A stretch of DNA of 64,000 nucleotides from Oreocharis arfaki (GCA_013398015.1 VZRR01011663.1:682001-746000); one strand, 5' to 3'; counted from the first letter of the stretch, positions 24,961 to 38,526 are shown. Numbers and translations: made by a program. Notes: a model not told the origin generated them from the sequence alone.

Positions 24961-27900
24961 GTGAGTCTGAATTTGCTTGGGAGAAAGTAAAAGGGCTTTT
25001 ACATCTTTTGATTCCTCCTCAGACATGGGCTGGGATCCAATGGACTGCAGGATGCGGCCATGGCTGTGTGCTGTATGGTCTGGATTGGGATGCCAGCCAC
25101 TGAATGTTACTAAGTTTTTCTTTCTGAATGTTTTTTTCCTCTGTAATTTCAGCATCTAACAAGTTTTCACCGTTCTTGCACACACTCGTGTTTTGATTTC
25201 CATCGGCACATGGTTCATCAGAGGTAGAGAAGGATGAAAGGCAACATGTGCAGCACTGAGGCTTAATGGGCTGATTCAGCATGCTGTTATGTCCTTTGAG
25301 ACATGGAGGACAAATGAATTTGTCTGTTCGTCATCTCAGAAAGCTGATACATAAGTATCAGAAATACTTAAATGGCAGAAAACAGTAACACTGTAATATA
25401 TCCGTTGTATATTCTACCTTCCAATTTCCTTGTTTCAGGGATGATAAAGACACTAACCAAGAAATGTGTTTCAGTTCCAAAGCAGCTTTTTAGAAATAAA
25501 TACTTTTTCACCACTAACCACTAACTACCACAGTACACATGTAGAGCATAATTAGGAAGAAGAATAAATTAGGATCTGGATGTCTTCCCATGTCAGTTTG
25601 AGTATGAGAGGCAAAATGAAAAATCTTTACATGCTGAACATTATGGAATGTGCTTATATACATGAGCCTAAGATTTTTCAGCATTCCTCCTGTATTTCTT
25701 TGTCTTCATAGAAGCTGTACACCCAGAACTGACATTGAGAGCGTTGTAAATAAATGCAGGGGAAATCATTTAGTTGGTTCACATTAAAGTGCAGAAGGAC
25801 TCCATAGATCAAGCATACAGCACAGCCTGCTTCCCTGGTGAGAGCAGGATGAGTTTTTTTATAGATAACATTACATGCATTAATCGCATCCACCATATTA
25901 TAGTGTACCTTTTATAACTATTGCCATTGCATTTTTTCACTTTTCCAGCATAGTTCACGGTCTTTCATCACCTCTTTTATTGAATACACAGAATTCTCAG
26001 AGCAACATCTATTACAGAGATATAGAAATTGATTAATCTGCACCAGTTGTGATCTCTAGAATCTGGTGGTCATATAGCTCATGGACATGAGTATGCAATG
26101 ACATATTACTATAGACGGAAACACTTGGATATAGAATCAATTTCCTCTCTTGGGAGGAAAGGAAAAAAGTGGTGATAAAGTAAAAAATTATATTTCAGGT
26201 TTGGAAGAGTTTTAGTTTATTCTGAAAGAGACTGCCCTAATCTCTGAAATCTATGTACAGATATATGTAATATATGTTCAACAAGACAGCTCAAAAAATG
26301 TGGTATTGTTCAGAAGTCATCCTACCTCAGCTAGATAAAAACACCGATATTTTTAAATCTCCAGATTTGCACTCTGAAATCCCCCTGAGCCAAGCTTGGT
26401 GATGCTGGCTACTTACTTTTATGTTTTGTGAAAGAAGGTTTCCACAGTTACAAAAAGGGAATTAATTTAAGCCATTCAAGAAAGGCAAAGGCTTTTATAA
26501 TGTAGTTTTTTTTAAGGTGGATGGTGGCATCCTTAAAAGACTAGAAGTTACTCTTGCTGCCACATTTATTGCTGGTTTCTCAGGTATAAAAATACATGCA
26601 GAGCCTCCTATATCTATCCATCAATAGTATGATTTGATCTGAAACTATATATTATCTTTGAGATGGTACATATCTATCTGAGTACTTCGTTATCTTTATC
26701 ATGCTGGTATCCAGTCACTGAAAGGTCAAAGTCACAATTGATGTATATTCGGATAATGGCACTCAAACAGATGGAGCTATGATGATTGATAGCCACCGAA
26801 GATTTAAGCTTGACCATTATTTTCTCTGATAAAATTTCTTTAGAAGGTAGATTTCTCTACAAGGATCCATTCTTATTGCCTATATTTACCATAGTTTTTA
26901 ATTAAGCTGTCACCAAACTCAAAGTATGATTTTTTTTCCCTCCTTTTATATACAGGAATGTTTTCCTATAGTTTGGGAAGATTATCCTTGTATTAGATAG
27001 CTGTGAAACGTCTCATAGTATTACTGTCCTTCAAATGTATGTATTCTGCTCCGTTCGAGTGACCTTTGGATGATACCACAATGCTATAGAGTTTATAAGG
27101 TAGAAATCCCTCAGTAGAAACATCCTGAATTGTTTTCCTGTGGGAAGATGGGCTCCCCACCTGCAATTTTGATACGATGTTTGTTGCCTCAGGAGAATGG
27201 CAGAGAAGATCCACAATTTATTTCGGTAGTTTGAGGCAACATTCTGTCCACTGCATTCAAAAGGTTCAAAGTCCACAAAATATAAGGATGAAAATAAATA
27301 TTTTCATAAGCAAAGTACCATGGTTAGTCATGATGCTTCCAATTCGGGACATCCCAGAAAGATGAATGATCTTGCTTATGTTTGTTATTTTAGTTTTTCT
27401 AAGGGATGTATGATGAATGAGATTTTCCAAATGTATTCATGAATAATAATGTCATTTTAATGATATTGCATATTTGCATAGAGCAGGTTATTATAAAGAA
27501 TGCCAATAGGGACTGATAACCAGGTCCTCTAATTGAAATCATGTCTAGAAGAAATACTACAGCGTGGCTTTGCACATTTCAGGACTACCAAGAAAACAAT
27601 ATCTCTCCTGAAAATGGTAGACTGCCTACAGCTATCATTCCAGCTATTTCTGGGTAATGGTAATAGCTCTGGAATGACATCTGACTTGAAGCAGTCAGGT
27701 ATTAAAATACCAGACAAGCACAGCTGCCCGTACCTGACTGTACTACAGGACCAGTGATCTGTGGCAAACTGCCACAATATTATGTCCCTTTAAGACGCAA
27801 CCTTTCCAAAAGGCAAAAGTTCAAGTAGGCTTGGTATCCAGCTTTAGTGGGGAGTTCTATGTTTCACAAGCAATGGTGAATACTGGAAGCTGGAATGTAA

Positions 27901-28180
27901 GAAAGAGACACCCAAATTCTATTTCGAGCATCTGTGAAGTATGAGCACCCCCAAAAGCTAATGTCATGTGTTTCTTGCATCAGAAGTGTAGATTAGGTTG
28001 AAAGCCTGATTTTTTGGAAGGTAGTGGTAAAAATCCCACTAATGTTTCATTCAGACAGTTCTGTTTTCTCAGTCCTGTGTAGCTACCAAGCTTTTTCCCT
28101 GGTCTATTTTTTTTTTCTTTAGAAGTAATGGAAATAACTTAGATGAAATTAAATCTTCATTTTCTTGGGCATAATCCACA
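24961..28180. other. Unique non-coding sequence, no gene seen
   Basis: AT-rich DNA. An octamer ATTTGCAT lies at 27472-27479 within an AT-rich run that reads like typical vertebrate non-coding DNA. Opposed open frames at 27529-27777 (minus) and 27533-27757 (plus) overlap almost fully, so at most one could be real; neither is recognised. Confidence 0.65.
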
Positions 28181-28187
28181 AGCCCCA

Positions 28188-28292
28188 GGAATAGCTGATG
28201 AAATATCCTTGCATTTTTAACCAATTGAACTAATCCAGTCAACACCATAATTGCACTCGGAATCCCTTAGGCCTAATTTGAGTGTAAGGAAA
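28188..28292 (+). repeat. 105-bp direct repeat, copy 1
   Basis: Matches 29511-29615 without gaps at a constant offset of 1323 bases. I count 93 of 105 bases the same. Within it, 28229-28276 matches at 47 of 48 positions. Similarity fades upstream of about 28181 and stops after 28292. I do not recognise it as CR1 or a named LTR. It may be an unclassified dispersed repeat or a local duplication. No protein reading is evident. Confidence 0.85.
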
Positions 28293-29510
28293 AGCTACTG
28301 TGCTATTGTTACACTACTTGGGTTTAATTTTTTTACCAGCCAATAATTAAAAAACACAGGAAATGACATGGTGAATGATGGAACTATTTTGAAGTGCAAA
28401 TTTATGAAGCAGCTGCATCAAATAAAGTGGTAATTTAATTATGCTCATGTCCTAAAGCTGAGGTGTAGTGTAGAACATTTCTGAGATACAAGCTAATTCA
28501 AATCTGGAATAGTAATCCCAAATTTAGTAATTTCACTGCTATAGCTCACTTAATTACAGCATATTAGCAAAATAATGAGATAATTAATCTTCAAATGCAT
28601 TTCTTGTCTACATGCATATTACAGAAGAATTTGACTTATCCTTCTTTGTATGTTTTTCCAAGAACGAGTTATGACTAATTTAACCTAGAGAAACCCTTTC
28701 CCACTGAAATACCTAGATTCTTTTTTCTAAATCTATCATATTTCAGACAACTCATTCTTTGTTTAAACAAGAAAATACTTTCATAATAGAATTTGTGAGA
28801 AGAATCTCAAAAGGTATTAAATTCTTTTTATTTTTCAATTAAATAATATTGCACCTATTGGTTTTACTTTTATAAGTAGAATATATGGACTATTCTTGAG
28901 CCATTTAATCTGTCCTACTGCAGTTTTATTTGAAGTACAGGGATTTTTATCTGCTTTTTGAAAAAATATGATTTTACAGGAAGATAACTGTTGGCACACT
29001 CCATACTATGTATTTTATACATTAAGCACAGTACCAGAAAGCAATACTTTTTCAGAAACATTGTCATGACTTTAGCAGATTTCTCAATGAAGTATTAATT
29101 TTATATTTTATAAATATTAATATAAATACTCATTTTACATTTTGAGCCTTCTTTTTTTCCCACAGAGCACTCAGCATCACCTGAAATATATACACACATT
29201 TAGTTCCTGCTTGTACGTATACTCAGCTGCCAAAGGTAACTGTTTTATGATAGGTGTGCTTCAATCTTTTCACACCACATCCAAAATGCATTTTGTATGT
29301 CTTATCTAATGTGCATCTCCCCTTTTCTACACCACTTCAAGTCTGTATTGATTTCCTGCAGCTGATTTTATGGCTGTCACAGACTATTTTGAGCTTTCAA
29401 TATATAATACTTTTGCTTACTTTTACAATGGAGTATAACTGAACCAGCTTTTCACATTCTGCCATTACTTCCACAGGCTGTTTCACTAGGTCTATAACCT
29501 AGAAGCCTCT
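28293..29510. other. AT-rich spacer between the two 105-bp repeats
   Basis: Very AT-rich and without long open frames. At 28340-28602 it contains several TAAT/ATTA cores (ATAATTA, TTTAATTATG, CTTAATTACAG, GATAATTAATC), like homeodomain-bound conserved non-coding DNA, although AT-rich sequence gives many such cores by chance. No reverse transcriptase or transposase reading is visible, so it does not look like the inside of an LTR element. Confidence 0.55.
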
Positions 29511-29615
29511 GGAATAGTTGATGAAACATCACTGCATATTTAAGCAATTTTACTAATCCAGTCAACACCATAATTGCACTCAGAATCCCTTAGGCCTAAA
29601 TTGAATCTAAGGAAA
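29511..29615 (+). repeat. 105-bp direct repeat, copy 2
   Basis: Second copy of the sequence at 28188-28292, in the same orientation. It begins GGAATAGTTGATGAAACATC and ends ATTGAATCTAAGGAAA. The twelve differences are scattered except in the conserved core at 29552-29599. No target-site duplication or poly-A end is evident. Confidence 0.85.
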
Positions 29616-32600
29616 TTATGTTTTTTTCATGCTGGGCACACAGTCACAAATATCACATTTAAATGCATTATTTTTAGTGTCACTGAGTCTAATGTGTTAA
29701 GTAGCTGCAGATTTTATCCTCCATGGTAGGCGAGAAAATGTAATGCTGGCAAAACAAAAGAGGAAGGAAAATACCTTCTGGAAAAGAGCAAGACTTCGTA
29801 TCTTTCGTTCCATCTTCTGTATTTGGTTGATTCCTCTTTGAGGAACTGATGAGATCTACTGGTCCTAAAAAAATGCTTGCCTAAATGCAAAAGACTTGAA
29901 GCTATGCACTTCCTTTCTAATTATAGGCAATGGCATGGGACCATGTGGCTTTAAATCATTTTACCTAAATGAGAATTGCATAGTATTTGTCTCATGTAAT
30001 TGTTGGCTTTGTAAAGTCAACTGGAGAACTGCTATCTGTTGGAAAAGACTAGCCCAAACAAAACAGATGCTTATATTCATATTATACTTCACTGGGAGTC
30101 TTGGAGGATGATAAAACCCCCTGTATCCCACTTCAACATTTCTGTCCAACAACACAGAAAGACGTGAGTGAATATATACATGCATTTTATAATTAGGGAG
30201 GAAATGGTAAAATAAGAATGCTCTGGTGTTCTTTCCCTGTGGACTATGTCAAAGCAGGCCTGAGTGAATCGGAGATTCTGTAGCTGCCACTGTATCTGTA
30301 GTTCCCACTTTGCTGAACAAGCTACACAGGTTTAGGCTCAGGGCATGACTCAACATATAGAAGCTGTAGCTTTCCAGTGCAATGAAGAGATTAGGAGACT
30401 TGATTCCACAGCACCACTTGCTGTGCTCTCCTCCAATGCAGGAAAAAAGACCAAAACACAATAAAAAACCAAGTCAGCTAAACTTCCAAGATATTTGCAG
30501 TGGGGGTTTTTTGTTTGAGTTTTCTGTTTGTCTCTTTTCTTTTTTCTTTTTTTTGATATCCAATATAATTATTTTCCTAAGCTTCATCTTTGGACCGGAG
30601 GGCATCATACTCCTAATTTTAGATTTGACTGTGACCATGTTTCATGATGGACAGAAGAATGTCTTCTATCTTTTTTCTGACTGTTGATTTGATTGTTGAC
30701 TGCAATTTTTGCTCTGAAGGACTAACCTCAGTAATGAGAAATTCGAACCCAAGTAATAGCCAGAGGTCCAGAGCGATAGAAGTAGCCATTACCCTCTTTA
30801 TACAGAGAGAGTATGCATAAACCCTCATATCTTGGGAACAACACCCAAAAAATGGCTCCCTCCAGTTTGTTCACTTAACTCAAGTGTGTAGTGACAGCTC
30901 AAGTGCAAAGAATCAGATCCCTACACAATCCCCTTTTTCTTCTCTGTGCCAGCTGCTGGGGATGAGCAGGACTACCTCAGCAAGCCTGCTAGCCTTGCAG
31001 GATCCTGAATTAGGGACAGCTATTAAGACCTGGTGGCCTTCACGTGGTAAGAAGCTTTCTCCATGGAGCTTTTTATTGAAGATAAAAGTGGGAAACAGGA
31101 CCAGGAATTTCAACTTGCTGTCATCTTAAAACCTTTTCTCTTTGCCCTCGCCTTGCCTACCCAGAGCTACACATTTGATGGGGAAAGGCAGCCTTTTGAG
31201 GACTCCTTCCCTTAGTTACAGTTTAGAAGCAGCAGTGTGTCTTGAAGGAAGAGCCATCCAAGGTCTCGTGCCACTGTGGTGGGCTGCGGAAGTGTATGAA
31301 AATACCTAATTTATCACTTGTCTAAAGCTTAGTGGTTGATCTTAGTAAAGTGAAAGCAATTAAGTTCGGTAGTGGAATATTTTAGTCTAAAACTAGTTCC
31401 CAGGAAAAAACACTCATTTGTTTTTCTTTTATTTAAATGCCCTGGGGTTTTACATTCTTCTTTTTTTCCTTGAAATTTTGTTTCACACAGAGATTGTCAG
31501 CAAATGCCACCAGGAGGTTTGCCCATGGCATGGCACTGACACAGGACATTGGCTGAGTGATTTGTACTGACCCTCCCTCTTGGCAGCAGCTTTCCCCACA
31601 GCTTCTCCTGAATCTCCTTTGCCCTCCTATCAGAGAGTCACCATGGAGTAGAAACATCTAATGTTTTATTTGCTCCCCAGAGGTGTGCTGCTTAGATGGG
31701 TAAGGTGTGGTGACTAACCCCACAGTGCTCAGACAGCTGTCAAACTGTTGTAACCGAACCCCAGCTTGCAGTCATATGCTGTTTCTGTGCAAAAATTACT
31801 AGATTTGATAACACTATGTGTCCTGTTAATACTGGAACTGTGTTTTCACTATAATCCCACTATTATGCAAATCGATTTTAGCAACAGGAAACACTTAATG
31901 TCATTTTTCTTCGGTGCAGAATATCACCTTCATTATTAACTTTCCCTTAGAGATACTTAGTGTAGTATTTTAAATATTTGTGGAGAGAGCCAGTCCATGA
32001 CTGCAATGCTCAAACTTTTCATCTGGTTTCCATTTCAAAAATGAGGAGGGTCTCTAATCTGATTTACATGAACTGTCCAGGACTCTCGCTCTTGGTCACT
32101 GAGGCAGCCAACTAGCAACATTAACAGAGAAAAATGTCTTATTGGAAAAGTGTTTACAAGAACTGTAACGCTGTGTCCCTTAAATGTATCCGTCCTCTCC
32201 AGAAGGTACTTCTCAAAATGCCATAATCCTTTTTTGTTTTGCAAGTCTTTATACCCTGGGATCATTTTCAATTCTTCCTTCTCATTGCAGCACGCATCCA
32301 GCCTTTCGTCTATTTCTCATTTTTTTTCTTACTTCATGGAGCTTTCTACCTGAATTTAGACTCTCTCTTCAATGTCAGCCCATAGGCAAAAGCCATGATT
32401 CTAACAAGAGAAACAAGCTTCAATTCTGCAACTAAAAAACCTTTCGGTTTATGTCATACACTGGCTTTTATGGTCACAGTTGGGTTTTATTTTGGAAGGT
32501 CACTTGGCCCAGCTTTGCAATTGTTACCATAAAGTGGAAGAGGACCCTTCACGGACTTCTGTTTTCCCACAGATACATGAACAGAGCTCAGCTGCTGAAA

Positions 32601-33359
32601 TGATTCAGTCCCTCATGGCGTTCCCAGACACTCTGTGCTCTACAGAATGACTGACCTTCATTGGAAGAAAGAAAAGATTTTGCACACAAAATCGAGATGC
32701 TGGTGTGATGGCAAAGATGTAGAATGTCAGTTGTGAAGTTTGGCATTTCCTCGGTTGAATGTGTAACCAGATGAAGTTAAGGGCCTCTCATAGTGATATC
32801 CAGGATTTCTGAAGAAAGACATTGTGCTTCTAACGCTAGCCTTGGTTTCAGGACAGCTGTTTCTGTCTCCAGCCTCCATCTGCCAGCAAAGGCTCTTAGT
32901 CATACTACTTTCAGCTCTCTTAGCCTTTATTTCCCCACTTGCAAACATTAGGCAATGATTGGTTTCCCCTTTGAAAACCACCTAAGAACTGTTATTTTAG
33001 TTGTTAGTAATTGTAGTAAATGCACACTTATAGCACATATTAGGAGATAAAAGGTACAGAAACCCTCCAGAAACCCCTTCCAAATCATGCAGGAGCACAA
33101 GGAGAAACACAAAACACAGAACAAGGTAAGCAATCAGACATAGAGATATACTGTAAGATGATACTTTGGCTGCCTGATGGTGTAGTATGATTTTTATCTT
33201 CTTTGAAGCAACCTTTATTCAGAAATTAAAACATTTTTGGTCTCATTTTGAGTAGGGATTGATTTTTCATTCTATACACTGATTTTTTAGGGAAGCTGGG
33301 AATGGAAATCTGATACCGATGGGATTATAGTGAGCTGTTTTTTCTCTGGGATGAGGTAG
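29616..33359. other. Unique non-coding sequence, no gene seen
   Basis: Includes a T-rich low-complexity run at about 30496-30555. Open frames are all at or below about 100 codons and are partly driven by that T-run (30382-30687). No named repeat is recognised. Confidence 0.65.
30496..30555. repeat. T-rich low-complexity run
   Basis: Runs of T broken by G and C. On the minus strand it would be an A-rich stretch, but I see no retrogene body next to it. Confidence 0.6.
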
Positions 33360-33400
33360 CAATTCAGCAAAGTATTTAAGCATGTAGCTGATTTTAGGGA
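33360..33400. mobile_element. Half of an ancient palindromic element
   Basis: CAATTCAGCAAAGTATTTAA followed by GCATGTAGCTGATTTTAGGG resembles the amniote palindromic arm ATTCAGCAAAGCACTTAAGC followed by ATGTGCTTAACTTTAAG. The opposite arm is not recognisable downstream. It is probably the same family as the arm at 4863-4898, in inverse orientation. Confidence 0.5.
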
Positions 33401-36400
33401 TTTAAAATGTCCCAAATCAATTTCCTGAAGAACTTTTCCTGAACACAAAGCTGTGGAGGCCAAATGTTATCAAACTTTGCCATCCAACTCTGTTTTCCTT
33501 TTTAAATTTTTTCTTCCCAATTTTTTGTTGACATACAGCAACAGCTTTTTACTTCTATCTGTGGAAAGTTAATTTTAAGCTGTCGTACTAGTGGACAGGT
33601 TCAGCAGGAGACCATGATCAGTCCTAAAGATATTGTATTTCATGTGGAACGGGGCGTTTTTTAACAGACATTAAAAGATTCCTGAAAACTTCCCTCAAGT
33701 AGGCCAGCACAAAGGATGTTAAATTTCATATAAATAAATAAACTACATTATGCAGCAGCACTGTATCACTTCTAGCACATGACTTCCTGTGAGGTGCGAC
33801 CAGGAAAAATCCCGTGCCTATTTTCTCCCTGAATGTGCTTTGGCAAGACTTGTGTGGTCAGGAAGAAAATGCCACTGCGTATTTTTTCATCCTTTAGCTT
33901 TTCCCAGAAGATTCAAGCCGCCAGTATGTTCCTCAAGTCTCTCTCTTTTTTGCCTCGTGCTACATTCGTTGCTCTTCCCTCCCTCCCATGTAATGTAAAT
34001 ATGAGACACTTGCTGGAATCAAGCAAGGGTATGTCATGACACAACTTACATTTAGTCCTCACGGGTCTGTGTGCCTGAGGGTGGGTTTTCCAGCACAGTC
34101 ATTACTCTGCTATTACAAGAGTCTGTGTACCACACTCTATTGCATGATTTAGGGATGGCTTAAGAGAGTTTACCCATGGAATAACAAGCACTATAAGCAC
34201 CAAAAATGCCTGGACAGCAGCTGCCTAATGGGCCTGAAACCCTGATCCAGTCAATAACCTCAGCATTCTCATTAAAGTTTTGTTTACACTGCTCATGTAG
34301 AAGTTTACTCACTTAAACAGAGGGGAAGATGCCCTTTTAAAAGGGAATTAGAGTATAAAAAGCTATTATGCATGAGATTGGAGAATGTGGTCTCTATGCT
34401 CTTGCCCTTAAATAGTCAAAGATGTTCAATACATGGACTGTTTCTAACCATATTTCTGCATGCACTCGCTATTGAGTCATGCTGGTACCCTGAGCCGCTT
34501 CACTAAGACACATTACAACCTGAGAGAGTCCCACAGAGGACAAAATGTCCCACAAGGGCAAAACAATTGAAATGCATCTCTTGAAACAAGGGTCCAGCCC
34601 TGGGACAGGTTTTGGAGTGGAGCTTGGAGCACAAAGCAGCACTATGCTGCACAAAGCTGCAGTGCCTCAGCCAAAGACAGATCTCATTACACGGCAAGTG
34701 CAGAAGGCTGCTCTCCTCTGTCTGGACCAAACCACAGAGAAGATCTGACACGTGTTAAGGCTGTGGCAAGAGCACATACTGGAAGAGTGCATTCTGAAGG
34801 GCTCAGTTTATTAATATTTAAATGGGATTCTTCACTATACAAAGCTTTTCTTTGTTTTGATATTCAAAGTCACCAAACAGGTGAGGTATTGCGGTCTGGA
34901 AGTCAACAGAAAGGTGAACAATAATTTGTCAGGTAAATGAGCACATCGATGTATAAAGAAAGACGATTGGATTTGGAAAGGTGCCTTTGGATTTGGTTTT
35001 GCTTTCAATGATACAATAAGGTTTGGGCTTGTGCTGAAGTTGGCTGCCTTGCCAAAGGCTATTTTTACAGAGATTTGCTATGGAAAGAAGCCAACTAGAC
35101 ATAAAAGAATATTTAAAAGTGAAAAAAAACCCTTTCAGTGGATATGTGGAAAGGGTTCTCTCGAGAAAACAAAGCACATGCCTAATCATTTGAGCTATAT
35201 TCTTCCCTTAGGTACCCAAGTGTAAAACCAGATTATTTCCAGTGACTTTGAAGGTATTGCTCTGCTTTTAATGGGGGCAGAATCAGGCCTATTTTGTTCA
35301 TTGGATCTATTTAAAAATATTAAGAGTGTGAGCTTTATTGTCAAACACGAGTCTGTGCTGGAACACCTTCTATGTTGGCTTCATTTCTGAATGCAGCAAA
35401 AACTATAATCCCTTTTTATCTGTCCTGGTTTGTTTCTTTTTAATTAAAACATGAAAACCATAGGCATACAAAATCTAGTCGTGAATTTGTGGTGGCCAAT
35501 TTCTGTACATGGATGTAATTGTATTTTCTTCTGTCTTTACATACAGTGTGATTGCTGATGTCTTCCCTGTTAATCTTGCTCATTTTTGCTTTATTTGGAG
35601 CTGCAATTATTTAAGCAAAAGTTTAGAGCTGGAAAAGATTTGGATTTCCAGTGCACAGAGGGACACATTTGATGTGGATTGCCTGCATGTTTGTGTGAGT
35701 GTGAGTATGTGCATACACACACAACACACATTAACAAGTAATAAAAGATATCTCTCTGGTTCATTTACGCAGTGGAGATCAGATTATGAAAGGTTAAACC
35801 ATTAAACAAATGCTAATGCACTCTGATGCCTGGACCTTGTCCAATAGTACCTGCAGCAGCTGTCAACCTAATTAAGCCAGATGTGTGTTAAGTGTAAACG
35901 GACCTCCCAGGAGGAACAATAACAGATTTTAGGTCCTTAGGGGGCTCAGGGCACCAATGCATATAGTGTTTCTGAAGGAAACATCACCCCTACCTTGTGA
36001 GTTTTCTGCTCATTAGTACCATCCTGATTGTACTCCTCCGGGACTGGGCTTGGGGGAGGAGAAGTCTCTTTTCATTCCAGCTAAAGCCAGCAAGAATGCT
36101 CATTTTCAATTGGTTCTGGCAGTCATGACATTTACTCAACACTCTAATCTCTATTTTTTTAACCTCTACTTTACTCTGTAACGTATTTTAGAAGTGACAT
36201 TTATCCTATGCCAAGTTTGCCAACCTGCTAAGTATATGTGGAGACCATAAGCTGATAGAGAGGATCTTAATAAGCCTTTCAATATTAACAATCAAGAGAA
36301 ATCTAGAGAGCATGGAAATATTAGGTAATTATGAGCATACAGTGTGCAATAATGTGTTACAATAAAAAAGAAAATCCTTTTACAGTGTGAAAATATTATG

Positions 36401-38526
36401 GGAAATAAAAAAAAAAGCCACTTAGCAATATTTAAAACCTGCTGAAACTTGTAGCTGAATTGGTCCTTGTGTGCTGTGAACTGCAATATGTCCAGGAAAA
36501 AGAGACTAGAGAAGTAGACCTGCAGACCTTCACACCTGGTCAAGGAAAGACAAGTCTCCAAGAGTTCCCATACATACTGAACTTGACACCTACTTTCTCA
36601 CTCACTTCACAGCCAAGTTATGGCACCTCTTTCCAGAGAAGCAGAACAAACTGATAAAGCAGCTGCACAGAATAAAGTTGAGCGTGGTTTCACTGAGATA
36701 GATCACCTGTGATGAACAAAAAGTCCTTCACTGATTTCCTGGGAGGTCTGTCCACCTACACTGTCTTTGGATCTAGCTCTAAGTTCTCTTCAAGTCACCA
36801 GTGATAATCTGATAAAGATGTATGTCGCAATGTCCCCTTAAAAAAACCTTCACCTGAAAATGTGTCATCATGCAACGGCTTTGTTTTTCCAGGCACTCAG
36901 CATTCACTATCTATCAGGGCATTAAGCACAATTAACAACTGTACTAAAATAAATTATACTGTGCTGGCTAGGACCCTAAGATTATATTTTAATACCTTAT
37001 CCATAACAGATTACTTCTCTAACAAGCTTTCCTGTAAGGTCGCCTTCTGTGAGACCAAAACGTGTTATAACTCAGCACTCTGGTGTACTGCTGGGATATG
37101 AATTGTTGGGACAGTCTTCCTATTCAGCACTGCAAAAGACAAAAGGGCATAGCAATTCTTTGAAGAGAGCAGGTTTTTCCTGTTCCATCATTCCTGAATG
37201 GTGTTAAATTCACTGTGTATTTGTGTCCTTAATACCACATTTCCTTGGCTTACTGATAATACGGTGGCTAAATAAGTATGCTATCTCTCCTAATGCTGGA
37301 AGGTAATTTTTTACGGTCCATTGAATCTCCATGTTATCCATGTTGTTCTCAATATCCCCAGTTCCAGTACAAGGACACAGGATTTAGGACCCAAGCTCAT
37401 TCCATGTGCTGCAGCTGTTGTTGGCTGGGGCCCAGGACTCATGCTCCAGCAAGCGCCAAGTTGCAGAATCAGGATCTCACTTACACCTTTTCTGGATCAG
37501 GGCTCTTGCTGTCTTTGCAGCACAGGAAGGTCGAGAGGCTCCTGCCAGCAGCTTCCCCCATGGATCACTTCTGGGAAAGAGAAAAGTGGCCCAGACTCTC
37601 GTGCTCTCCCCTCCCTCTTGGACATGAGCTGTGATGATAGGAAAGAAGCTGGGAACACACTTTCGTCAAAAGCATTAAATGCACTTTGTAAGGTGATTCA
37701 TCCTTTCTGTGTGCTGGATACATCCTCAGCTTTTCTGCTGTGTCAGGCCTAGTAGAGCCTGTAGAGTGTGTTATTGTTGTGCACTAACACGGTGCATAGT
37801 ACACTATGTTAGCATGCTGTGTATTTATACTCCATACTCTGCAGAACACATCAATCTCTGAGGTACTACCAGGATGAGCATTAGTAGGATTGGATCTGTG
37901 TGGTCAAGGACACAAGGTAATTCTGCTGAGCTGATGTGTCTGTGCTGCACAGCCCCACACCACGTCAGTGTGCCAGCTTCCGCTCGGCTTCCATGGGGAT
38001 ATCTATTACAATATCCCACTATGCCACGTAAAATCGGGGGGAACACCTATTTGGGGATTCATCTGAATGTTACAGTGCAAATACCTAAATTGGAAACAGT
38101 CTGCCTAGATATCCTGTACCATAACTGGGGTAACTGCAACACCTCGTATCCTGATGCAGACAGCTAAAACAGATGAGAGAGGCATCTCTCTAGAAGTGCC
38201 TGCTTCACCCCATCAGCTGCAGAGGTAGCCTGGTTTAACTGCCCAGCCCCTCTTCAGCACGGGAGAGTCAGTAGAAGATGACAGGAGAGCAGTGTCACTT
38301 GCATCTGCTGGAACAAAATCATCCTGTAGCTGTGAGCTGGAGGGCAAAGTCCCACCTGTCAGAAATAGGTCAGTTCCTGTAGCGCCCGGAACAACAGCTC
38401 TAAGCAATTAAAGAGCTGCGAGGGAAAATCCTTTGGTGCCTTCGGAGTCTAGTGAATACCGGGATGGGTAATAGCAGAGCACAACAGGTTGGATGGCAGA
38501 TTTGAATCTAGTTTGCCAAATCTCTT
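33401..38526. other. Unique non-coding sequence, no gene seen
   Basis: A TG tract followed by a CA tract lies at 35687-35731. A GC-richer patch at about 37380-37630 holds three overlapping plus-strand frames (longest 143 codons, 37321-37752) with no recognisable domain. An ending like AGAATCAGGCCT near 35279 hints at another palindromic-element end, but too little remains to call it. Confidence 0.65.
35687..35731. repeat. Inverted TG/CA microsatellite
   Basis: A TGTGTGAGTGTGAG stretch is followed by CATACACACACAACACACA. The centre GTATG-TG-CATAC (35705-35716) is a perfect small inverted repeat, so the two halves can pair as an imperfect hairpin. Confidence 0.7.

Noticed and set aside
27472..27479. 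POU octamer ATTTGCAT (also at 15688-15695)
   Set aside because: One or two matches to an eight-base word are expected by chance in 64 kb.
28188..29615. The paired 105-bp repeats as the two LTRs of a retroelement
   Set aside because: The units are too short for typical LTRs, lack clear TG...CA ends, and the 1.2 kb between them shows no retroviral reading frame or primer-binding site.
35275..35290. AGAATCAGGCCT as an end of another palindromic element
   Set aside because: Only about a dozen bases match and there is no centre or second arm.
36361..36420. A-rich runs considered as a processed-pseudogene tail (also 63299-63322)
   Set aside because: No coding-like body is recognisable on the upstream side in either case.
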